A stretch of DNA of 64,000 bases from Spirosoma fluviale (GTDB lineage Bacteria; Bacteroidota; Bacteroidia; Cytophagales; Spirosomataceae): NCBI GenBank assembly GCA_945901025.1, contig CAMDJW010000014.1:1-64000 (forward strand). Reading direction: 5' to 3'. A program made the translations under genes and the position numbers. The notes under the pieces are model-generated. The model was given only the letters and a program-made list of their open reading frames with translations, ran no database searches and was not told where the DNA came from. Shown one piece after another: positions 1 to 7,646 of this stretch (position 1 is its first letter; each line of letters begins with the position of its first letter).

Positions 1-1415
1 AGAGTAGGTCCATAAGAGAATTTATGACCAACATAAGCATCAAATTTCTTAGTACTTACATTGAAAGCTTTTCTAAGTCTAACCATGTCATACCAACTTT
101 TATTTTCAAAACTCAGTTCATAAAATCTTTCTCTCCAAATTGCCTCACGCAATACATCCTTTGAAAGCCCTTCTAATGCAGGTAGCTCAGCTCTTTTACG
201 GACTAAGTTAATTGCATTTAAAACAGCAGCACTAGGTCCACCTGTTTCATTTGCAGCTTCTGCATAATTTAACAGAACTTCAGGATATCGCAACAAGGTC
301 CAGTTTAAACCACTACTCGTAGTAGATGTCTGGGCTAAAACATCAAAATGCTTAAACAAATAATAACCTCCTAGATTTCTCGTCTGAGTTCTATTTCCAC
401 GCAAGGAATAACTTGAATAATAAAATTGCTTCTCTGCTGCCCTTTTATCTCCTTTTTCATAGGATTCTACAAATTCCTTGTTGGCAAAAATAGCTCCTGT
501 CTCATCCGTGTAATTTGAAATACCTTGATTGTACGGAATAATGGACGTTTGCCAATTGGATGGCAAAATATTTTCTAAATATTGAACCTGAAAAATATTC
601 TCAACACTATTCTTTCTTGAAGCCAGGTGAAGATCATCATAAGAAGAAAATAAGGTAAACTGATTCGAATTAATTACATCCAACGCCTTTTCAGCTGCCT
701 TAGCAAAATTCTCAGATTTATTCAGTGGAAATCCTGCCATCGTTAAATAGACACTAGACAAAAGCGATTTGACCGCCCCAATGGAAACCCTGCCAGATGC
801 ATCTCTAAATGGAAGACCCGACTTTTCAGCTTCAAGCAAATCAGATTCAATCAATTTATAGATATTTTCTACACTTGCCGGTTCAGGATATAAATCTTTT
901 GAACTTAAGTCGATTGGCTCAGAAATTAATGGTACAGAACCAAAGATGCGAACCAAATCAAAGTAATATAAAGCTCTAAGAAATCTAGCTTCCCCTAAGA
1001 ATTTTTTCTTAGCTATTTCATCCATCTTAATACCAGGTATTTTAGCTATGGCTAGATTAGCATTACCAATTCCCCTATAATGACTAGTCCAATATGTTTG
1101 ACCATATGCATTATCCGAATTGTTAACCAAGTTTCTAACGAAAATACTATTCTGGGCTTGCCCAAGTTCAGTATTTGCTAATCCCGTGGCAAATTCAAGC
1201 ATCATCCAAGGAGCACCACCAAAACCTCCACCCAATACATTCCGCATGTTTTCATAAATGGAATTTATGATACTTTCCGCATGTTCAGGCTTAGTAAAAT
1301 AGTTCTCTCTAGTAAAATTTGACTTATCAGGTTCTTCTAAAAACTCAGAGCATCCGCTAAAAATGATTAAAGAGCCGATAGCTAATATCAAGTATTTTTT
1401 TATCGTGTATTTCAT
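1..1415 (-). CDS. SusD/RagB-family nutrient-binding outer-membrane lipoprotein (3' end off window)
   Basis: This is the surface lipoprotein that caps a SusC-type TonB-dependent channel and binds the glycan or peptide to be imported. The start is the ATG at 1415. The protein opens with a short signal peptide ending in a lipobox (FSGC), followed by a SusD-type N-terminus (SEFLEEPDKSNFT). The helical, TPR-like part contains the usual FLGEARFLRALYYFDLVRIFG stretch in part. About 471 residues are present without a stop, so only the extreme C-terminus is lost at the window edge. It lies 27 bases downstream of the susC-like gene and is surely co-transcribed with it. Family assignment is firm; the substrate cannot be told. 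Confidence 0.93.
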   Translation of the reverse strand, partial: MKYTIKKYLILAIGSLIIFSGCSEFLEEPDKSNFTRENYFTKPEHAESIINSIYENMRNVLGGGFGGAPWMMLEFATGLANTELGQAQNSIFVRNLVNNSDNAYGQTYWTSHYRGIGNANLAIAKIPGIKMDEIAKKKFLGEARFLRALYYFDLVRIFGSVPLISEPIDLSSKDLYPEPASVENIYKLIESDLLEAEKSGLPFRDASGRVSIGAVKSLLSSVYLTMAGFPLNKSENFAKAAEKALDVINSNQFTLFSSYDDLHLASRKNSVENIFQVQYLENILPSNWQTSIIPYNQGISNYTDETGAIFANKEFVESYEKGDKRAAEKQFYYSSYSLRGNRTQTRNLGGYYLFKHFDVLAQTSTTSSGLNWTLLRYPEVLLNYAEAANETGGPSAAVLNAINLVRKRAELPALEGLSKDVLREAIWRERFYELSFENKSWYDMVRLRKAFNVSTKKFDAYVGHKFSYGPT

Positions 1416-1442
1416 AGTATTATATTTTTAAATTGATATTTT

Positions 1443-4400
1443 TTATAAACCTATATTTAAGCCGACCATGAATGTTCTTGCCTTTGGATATGCATATAGA
1501 TCTAAACCTTGATCAAAAGCAGCTCCAGATGTAGAAACTTCAGGATCATATCCTTGAAACTTAGTAGACAAAAAGAAATTCTGAACAGAAACGAATGCCC
1601 TCAATCTACTCATCTTCATTTTTCTAGTAATCTCGGAAGGAAACTTATAGGATAACATCGCATTTCTGCCCCTTAAAAAAGATCCATCCTGAATTCGATC
1701 TGTATCATTATTCGTAGTATATCCAGCAGAAACAGGTCTTAACTCCGCTAGCCTTGAACTTTGATTAGTAGGTGTCCAACCATTTAAAACTGTCTTAAAG
1801 CTATTGGCAATACTAACTCTATCTTCAGCGGAGTGCTTACTTCCAAAAAGGACATCATTGCCATTCATAAATTGAAGATCAATCATCAACTCAAAGTTAT
1901 TGGAAGAAAACGTATTAATAAATGACCCAAAACTATCCGGAATTCCTTTACCAATGATGACACGATCATTATCATTGACCTTACCATCATTGTTGGTATC
2001 TTGATATTTGATATCACCTGGTTTCTTTAAATACTTAGCAGCCATCGATTCTTCTGCAGTACTCCATGTTCCCTGATGTACAAAACCAAAAAATGAACCT
2101 ACGGGTTCGCCTTGTCGAACTACTGTCCTACCTAAGAAAATATCAGCACCACCAGTCAAGGCAATTACTTTATTTTGATTAAATGAGATGTTAAAACTCG
2201 TATTCCATGTAAAGTTCGGACGCGCAATATTCACAGAATTAATGGCAAATTCTACCCCCCTATTTTCCATGCTTCCCACATTTTGACTTACCGTAGTAAA
2301 ACCACTACTGGAAGGTACAGGAGCACTTAATAGCATATCGGTAGTCGATTTACGGTAAAGATCAACTTCAATATTGATTTTATTATTTAATAAGCCTAAT
2401 TCTAAACCAGCGTCAATTTGCTCCGTTTTTTCCCAACGCAAATCTGGATTTGCTAATCGGTTTATACCTACACCTACTTGGCGTGCATTATTAAATATAA
2501 CCGCATAATTACCTAATCCAGCCAAAGATTGATACGCCGTAATTTCAGAGTTTCCTGTGATACCAAAACTTGTTCGCAACTTAAGATTGGAAACAAATGG
2601 AATATCTTGCATAAAATCTTCTTCGATTACCTTCCAAGCTAAAGCAGCTGATGGGAAAATGGCATAACGATTAGCTGCTCCAAATTTCGAAGAACCATCC
2701 ACACGACCTGTGAAAGTTAAAAGGTATTTATCCTTCAAATTATAATTAAATCGACCAAAATAGGAATCTAAGCCATAACCACTAACACTAGAAGAAGAAG
2801 CTGGAGTTACAGCACCTGTTCCTAAGTTGTTAAATTGGAAATAATCATCTTGGAATCTTTGAGCTCTCGCAGTAAAATTCATACGATCCACATGCTGTAG
2901 CGCTTGTCCCAACATAGCTACAATGGAATGATCCGAAGAAATTTTCTTATTGTAAGTCAAATAGTTTTCTATTTGCCATGAATTATGACGATCAGCTGTC
3001 AAAGAAGCATCCCCCCCTTGATTTCTAGAAATATAATTTAGTGTACGACCACCATAGTAATTGGTTTCCTGATTAATAATATTGACACCCACTGTGGTTC
3101 TCAATTCAAGACCTTTGGCCAAATTAATATTTGAGTATACGTTTCCTAATAATGATTGTGTCTTTAAATAGTATAATCTTTCCTCCGAAACTTGAATAGG
3201 GCTACCGCCACCTTCCATTCCAGCATAATCCTCATTACTTCCCCATCTTCCATCAGGATATTTAACGGGAACAATTGGAAGCGCCTCCAATACTTGACGC
3301 ATGGTGATAATACCACCACCACCTAAAGGATCTACTTGGCTTTCGCTTTGATCATTATAACTTAAACTTCCACCAATTTTAATCCAAGATTTAATTTGGC
3401 TATCCATGACAAAACGAGCTGAATATCGTTTTAACCAGGAAGCATTAACAAGTCCATCTTCATTTCGATATCCTAAGTATAAACCATAATTTTCTTTTGA
3501 ATTCCCTCCAGTAAAGGCCAATTGATGATTTTGAGTTAATGCATTCCTAAAAGCTTCATCTTGCCAATCCGTATTATACAAAGGCTTACCGCTAGAATCA
3601 AATAACAAAGGGTTAGTTCTCTTAGTGGCAGGATTCACATATTTCCCACCAGCAAAGCCTACCGGATCATATTTTTTCGCATTTAAATAGGCCTGATCTT
3701 CCACATACAAAAACTCTGTCGCATTCAATAAAGGTATTTTTTTAGGTAGAACTCCTACACTAAAATCAGTATCATAACTTATTTTACCACCCTCTTGACT
3801 TCCTCTTTTTGTAGTGACTAATATAACACCATTCGCTCCCCTTGCCCCATAAATTGCCGTAGCGGAAGCATCTTTTAAAATCTCAATATTCGAAATATCG
3901 TTCGCATTCAAATAATCAATAGGTGTACTACCATTGGCTAAATCAGATGCATTTAAAATAACTCCATCGATTACATATAACGGGTTATTTGCCACACTTA
4001 CAGAAGTATTACCCCTGATACGAATATTTGCACGTCCACCAGGTCGACCTGAGTTAACGGAAACGTTTACACCCGTTACTCTTCCAGCAATAGCCTGATT
4101 TAATGAAGCTGATCTACGCTCTTGAATGGCGTCTGTTTTTATAGTTCCAACGGCACCTGTTAAATCGCTTTTCTTTTGCGTTCCATAACCTACAACAATG
4201 ACCTCATCTAAGGACTTATTGTCCGGCATTAAAGAAACTTCGATTAGTGACTTAGTACCCACTAGAATTTTTTGAGAAACGTAACCTACAAAAGAAATAA
4301 CCAACACTTCCTTATCATCTAACGATGAAAATGAAAAATTACCACTTGCATCAGTCTGAGTACCTTGATTAGTACCTTGAATTTGTATGGTAACGCCTGG

Positions 4401-4853
4401 TAAAGCTTGGCCATTTTCATCTTTTACGTTTCCCTTGACAGGTTTTTCTAAAATGATATTATTATTTAAACTTACAGTCGCATTAGAAACAACATTATTT
4501 CTTAATAAAATTCTTTTATCGCGAACTGAATATTTTATGTCTAATAATTTAAAAAGGTCATTGAGGACTTCCTCTAGTTTCTTTTTTGTCACATTCAAAC
4601 TGACCTTTTTATTTATATTAATTGTATTGGAACTATAAATAAACCGATAATCGACTTGTTTTTCAATCAAGGAAAGCACACGTTTTATCTGTGCATTTTC
4701 AGCCTGAATCGTAACAGTTTCAATTAATTCATTTTGACTTAATGCCACATGAGCGTTTGCAAACGTGCAGAAAATCAAACTGAGAAAAAGTTGTTGTATA
4801 GAAATTTTCATAACTCTTATAAGTAATCTTGGAGATTTGTATTTTATGTTCAT
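1443..4853 (-). CDS. SusC/RagA-family TonB-linked outer-membrane channel with N-terminal STN signalling domain
   Basis: This is the TonB-dependent importer partner of the adjacent SusD-like lipoprotein. After a signal peptide (about residues 15-40), an STN domain spans about 45-117. It is the module that lets such receptors signal through a FecR anti-sigma factor. A carboxypeptidase-regulatory-like repeat follows (about 138-210), then the SusC TonB-box region (DEVIVVGYGTQKKSDLTGAV, from residue 216), the plug (with PLYVIDGV and DASATAIYGARGANGVI) and a 22-strand-type barrel to residue 1136. Translation may begin at 4853 or at Met15 (4811), which sits directly before the hydrophobic core. The STN domain matches the upstream FecR and sigma genes, so substrate-induced autoregulation is likely (inference). 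Confidence 0.96.
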   Translation of the reverse strand: MNIKYKSPRLLIRVMKISIQQLFLSLIFCTFANAHVALSQNELIETVTIQAENAQIKRVLSLIEKQVDYRFIYSSNTININKKVSLNVTKKKLEEVLNDLFKLLDIKYSVRDKRILLRNNVVSNATVSLNNNIILEKPVKGNVKDENGQALPGVTIQIQGTNQGTQTDASGNFSFSSLDDKEVLVISFVGYVSQKILVGTKSLIEVSLMPDNKSLDEVIVVGYGTQKKSDLTGAVGTIKTDAIQERRSASLNQAIAGRVTGVNVSVNSGRPGGRANIRIRGNTSVSVANNPLYVIDGVILNASDLANGSTPIDYLNANDISNIEILKDASATAIYGARGANGVILVTTKRGSQEGGKISYDTDFSVGVLPKKIPLLNATEFLYVEDQAYLNAKKYDPVGFAGGKYVNPATKRTNPLLFDSSGKPLYNTDWQDEAFRNALTQNHQLAFTGGNSKENYGLYLGYRNEDGLVNASWLKRYSARFVMDSQIKSWIKIGGSLSYNDQSESQVDPLGGGGIITMRQVLEALPIVPVKYPDGRWGSNEDYAGMEGGGSPIQVSEERLYYLKTQSLLGNVYSNINLAKGLELRTTVGVNIINQETNYYGGRTLNYISRNQGGDASLTADRHNSWQIENYLTYNKKISSDHSIVAMLGQALQHVDRMNFTARAQRFQDDYFQFNNLGTGAVTPASSSSVSGYGLDSYFGRFNYNLKDKYLLTFTGRVDGSSKFGAANRYAIFPSAALAWKVIEEDFMQDIPFVSNLKLRTSFGITGNSEITAYQSLAGLGNYAVIFNNARQVGVGINRLANPDLRWEKTEQIDAGLELGLLNNKINIEVDLYRKSTTDMLLSAPVPSSSGFTTVSQNVGSMENRGVEFAINSVNIARPNFTWNTSFNISFNQNKVIALTGGADIFLGRTVVRQGEPVGSFFGFVHQGTWSTAEESMAAKYLKKPGDIKYQDTNNDGKVNDNDRVIIGKGIPDSFGSFINTFSSNNFELMIDLQFMNGNDVLFGSKHSAEDRVSIANSFKTVLNGWTPTNQSSRLAELRPVSAGYTTNNDTDRIQDGSFLRGRNAMLSYKFPSEITRKMKMSRLRAFVSVQNFFLSTKFQGYDPEVSTSGAAFDQGLDLYAYPKARTFMVGLNIGL

Positions 4854-4899
4854 AATTTTACATTGTTAAAGGTTTTTTCAAGATCAATAACTCATGTAC

Positions 4900-4956
4900 T
4901 TTCGTCTAACGAAAACATTCAATACCATTGAATGAGTACATTTTAGTCGAAAATGT
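4900..4956. promoter_or_regulatory. Three consecutive inverted repeats in the susC leader
   Basis: Between fecR and susC lie three perfect inverted repeats, one after another: TTTCGT-CTA-ACGAAA (4900-4914), CATTCAAT-ACC-ATTGAATG (4916-4934) and ACATTTT-AGTCG-AAAATGT (4938-4956). They sit about 50-100 bases upstream of the susC start. They could be operators, RNA hairpins of a 5' leader, or part of the sigma-factor-controlled promoter. The repeats are seen directly; the role is inferred. Confidence 0.5.
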
Positions 4957-5029
4957 TGACGCATTCTCGGCTATTTTTTTTCATTTCTTTTATTTTTCCA
5001 TATTTTTAAATTCTTTTAAAATTTCAAAC

Positions 5030-6010
5030 TTATTTACAACCCTCACCATTAATAAAAATGGATGAGCCTCGAACTTCATAATTTGCATTAATGGAAGTGC
5101 AGATAAACTCCAATTGTTTAAACATGTCTAGGCCATTTAAATCGCCTGTAAAGACACAACGATTGATATTGGTATTAACTTGAATAATCTCAATCCCATA
5201 AATCTGTTGCATTTTCTTAAATATCTCATAGACATTTACATCATCAAATTCAAAATCAGACTTTTTGACATTTTGTAAGATAACCAGCGGAACATCAATA
5301 ACACTCTCATTAATGGTTCTACTAATTAAATTAAAAACAGCTTTTTGATTCGGAGTAATGATCACGCCATTTGACTTATTCTTTGACTTTTCATCATGCG
5401 TATAAACAGAGACTTTACCCGTTTTAACAGATACCTCAATCATTTTATCCAAAGTCGGCTTACTTATTTTAAATGAAGTACCTATAACTTCCGTAATCAA
5501 ATTATCTACATGAACGAAAAAAGGCATTTTTTCATTTTTAGTTACCGTAAAAAATGCCTCACCAGTTAAATAAACAGTTCTAGTTTTAACACCGAAATTT
5601 TCTGCGACTATGATGTGAGCGTTTTTTCCCAATAACACATGACTTCCATCTGGTAAAGTGATTTTTTGTAATGAATTTGCATTATTTTTTGTTTCAACTC
5701 CATTTCTAGGGATCGAAGCAAAGTCCAACTTATTATTGAAATCCCATTGAAAGAATATACTAAAGAATAATAACAATGAAGCTGCTATACCAGAAGCAAT
5801 CCAATAATATGTAACATTCCTACCTGTATCTTTACCCAAATCCAATTTATCCCAAATTTTATTTTGTACCTCGATTGAGGACTCTAAATACGAATGATTT
5901 TGAAAATTAAGGTTATCGTTAGCCAATTTTCGCAAGAGCTTTAACTCTTCCTCCGAACATTTGCCTTGATTGAATTTTTCACTAAGTGAGTCAAATTCCC
6001 TATTTATCAT
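5030..6010 (-). CDS. FecR-family anti-sigma factor
   Basis: This inner-membrane anti-sigma factor relays the state of the SusC-like receptor to its ECF sigma factor. The cytoplasmic N-terminus (about 1-66) should hold the sigma factor. One membrane segment lies at about 68-88. The periplasmic FecR domain follows, with characteristic phrases such as LPDGSHVLLGKNAHI, VYLTGEAFFTV and VIGTSFKI. The C-terminal part (about 250-326) resembles the DUF4974 secretin/STN-like domain that meets the receptor's STN domain. It starts 15 bases after the sigma gene stop, so the two form an operon. The length of 326 aa is normal for the family. Confidence 0.94.
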   Translation of the reverse strand: MINREFDSLSEKFNQGKCSEEELKLLRKLANDNLNFQNHSYLESSIEVQNKIWDKLDLGKDTGRNVTYYWIASGIAASLLLFFSIFFQWDFNNKLDFASIPRNGVETKNNANSLQKITLPDGSHVLLGKNAHIIVAENFGVKTRTVYLTGEAFFTVTKNEKMPFFVHVDNLITEVIGTSFKISKPTLDKMIEVSVKTGKVSVYTHDEKSKNKSNGVIITPNQKAVFNLISRTINESVIDVPLVILQNVKKSDFEFDDVNVYEIFKKMQQIYGIEIIQVNTNINRCVFTGDLNGLDMFKQLEFICTSINANYEVRGSSIFINGEGCK

Positions 6011-6025
6011 TTTATTGTATACTAT

Positions 6026-6583
6026 TTAATTTGCTGAATAAAAGTCTTTAAACTTTTCCTTTAAAATCTTTTGAGACTTGGTGATGTGGTATTCAACCGC
6101 TTTTTCTGAAATATCAAGTTGCTCAGAAATCTTTTTCACAGAAATCTCTTCTATTTTACTCAATCTGAATACCGTGGCAGTTTTTTCAGACATCGAATTC
6201 AAAATATAATTCAATCGAACATTAAAATCATTTGAGTTGGCAATTGACTCAGATTCATTGCTGCTAAACACTTTATGCAACAACTCAAACTCCCTGTATT
6301 TAGAAAAATTAATCTTATTCCTCAAATGTCTATTGATCAAATTCCTTGTTGAAACATATAAATAAACTCGAAGATCTAAAATCTTTTTATTACTACGATT
6401 TTGCCAAATACTTAAGAATAAATCATGTAAAATCTCTTCTGAATCCTCTTTAGAGCCTAATGAATGATTGACATATCGATATAAATACTTAAAATACTTA
6501 TTGTAGATAAGTTCAAAGGCATTTGAATCACCCTTGAAAAGCAATTCACATAATTTACTATCTGGTTTATCCAAATAATCCAT
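6026..6583 (-). CDS. ECF RNA polymerase sigma-70 factor (Bacteroidota FecI-like)
   Basis: This alternative sigma factor of 185 aa is expected to transcribe the downstream SusC/SusD genes when released by FecR. Region 2 is visible at about residues 20-90, with the core-binding and -10 recognition segment around SKEDSEEILHDLFLSIWQNR. Region 4 lies at about 125-175 as a helix-turn-helix (ISVKKISEQLDISEKAVEYH). Regions 1.1 and 3 are missing, as is usual for ECF factors. It is the first gene of the sigma-fecR-susC-susD block. A GGTTCC/GGAACC inverted repeat lies about 45-70 bases upstream of its start. Confidence 0.95.
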   Translation of the reverse strand: MDYLDKPDSKLCELLFKGDSNAFELIYNKYFKYLYRYVNHSLGSKEDSEEILHDLFLSIWQNRSNKKILDLRVYLYVSTRNLINRHLRNKINFSKYREFELLHKVFSSNESESIANSNDFNVRLNYILNSMSEKTATVFRLSKIEEISVKKISEQLDISEKAVEYHITKSQKILKEKFKDFYSAN

Positions 6584-6683
6584 TTACAAAAGATTAAAGC
6601 AATTATTTATTGTTAATTATTGATTAGGTTCCTTAAAATAAGGGAACCCCTAAAAATGATAAAAAATATTTTTAAAATTTAAT

Positions 6684-6710
6684 TTTATCATTATTCAAAA
6701 CAATGATAAA
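6684..6710 (-). terminator. Possible weak hairpin downstream of hemF
   Basis: TTTATCATT and AATGATAAA form a perfect 9-bp AT-only stem with a 9-base loop, followed on the minus strand by T-rich sequence. It lies 39 bases past the hemF stop and before the sigma gene. The low GC content makes it a weak terminator candidate. Confidence 0.25.
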
Positions 6711-6748
6711 TGTTGCAAGAAAGCAAGTTTTAAAAGCCTGATTTATTT

Positions 6749-7645
6749 TTAGGCCAACCAATCAACCCCCTTTTTCAAGAGATCCATCGTTTTTTGCCCC
6801 TCAGGGAATTGAGACGGGTCATACATATATTCCCAAGAAGCCATGGGAGGCATACTCATTAAAATAGATTCGGTCCGACCATTCGTTTCTAAGCCAAATT
6901 TCGTTCCTCGGTCATGGACTAAATTAAATTCCACATAACGTCCTCTACGTAATAATTGAAAGTCTTTTTCTTGTTGGCCAAAGGGATTATCCGCATTCAA
7001 TTGCATCAAATGGCTATAAATGGGCACAAAAGACTCGCCTATTTGTTTGACAAAATCAAAGGTATTTTCTTTTTCTTCAGCAGAATTAGATTTCAAATAA
7101 TCAAAAAATATACCACCTATACCCCTTGTTTCCTCTCGGTGAGGACTGTAAAAATAATCATCCGCCCAATTTTTATAGGTAGGGTAATAACTGGCAGCAA
7201 ATGAGTCGCAAGCTAATTTCAATTGTTGGTGAAACCATTTCGCCTGTTCAGGAATAATAATGTGTGGAGTTAAATCGATGCCCCCGCCAAACCAATTTTG
7301 ACCATTACTCAATTCAAAATAACGAACATTCATGTGTATAATAGGCACCCAAGGGTTAAAAGGATGCATGACAATGGAAACTCCTGTGGCCAAAAAATCA
7401 ACTTCCTCTTTAATATCCAAGCTTGTCACCATTTTGGGATGCAAGGGTCCATGGACCGCTGAAAAATTGACTCCCGCCTTTTCTAGAATTTTTCCGTGTT
7501 GAATGACTCTGGACTGACCACCGCCCCCTTCACTCCGCGTCCAGACATCTTCCTTAAATATGCCTTGGCCATCTGCTTTTGCAATGCCTTCACATATTTG
7601 ATCTTGAAGAGATTTGAAATATTGTATAATTTCGATGGCTTCCAT
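6749..7645 (-). CDS. hemF: Oxygen-dependent coproporphyrinogen-III oxidase
   Basis: The enzyme oxidatively decarboxylates coproporphyrinogen III to protoporphyrinogen IX in haem synthesis, using molecular oxygen, in the cytoplasm. The 298-aa length is typical. Family signatures are clear: GGGIDLTPHII, the FFDYLKS stretch, and the C-terminal block GRYVEFNLVHDRGTKFGLE followed by TNGRTESILMSMPP. The start is one base before the stop of the penicillin-binding protein gene (1-base gap), so the two are probably co-transcribed, although their functions are unrelated. Its presence indicates an aerobic lifestyle. Confidence 0.97.
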   Translation of the reverse strand: MEAIEIIQYFKSLQDQICEGIAKADGQGIFKEDVWTRSEGGGGQSRVIQHGKILEKAGVNFSAVHGPLHPKMVTSLDIKEEVDFLATGVSIVMHPFNPWVPIIHMNVRYFELSNGQNWFGGGIDLTPHIIIPEQAKWFHQQLKLACDSFAASYYPTYKNWADDYFYSPHREETRGIGGIFFDYLKSNSAEEKENTFDFVKQIGESFVPIYSHLMQLNADNPFGQQEKDFQLLRRGRYVEFNLVHDRGTKFGLETNGRTESILMSMPPMASWEYMYDPSQFPEGQKTMDLLKKGVDWLA

Positions 7646-7646
7646 T

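Noticed and set aside
4387-4638. Plus-strand open frame of 83 codons inside the susC-like gene
   Set aside because: It is a shadow of the well-supported minus-strand gene and resembles no protein.
1-6583. Sigma-FecR-SusC-SusD locus as a novel system
   Set aside because: This is a standard Bacteroidota uptake and signalling arrangement; only the leader repeats are unusual.
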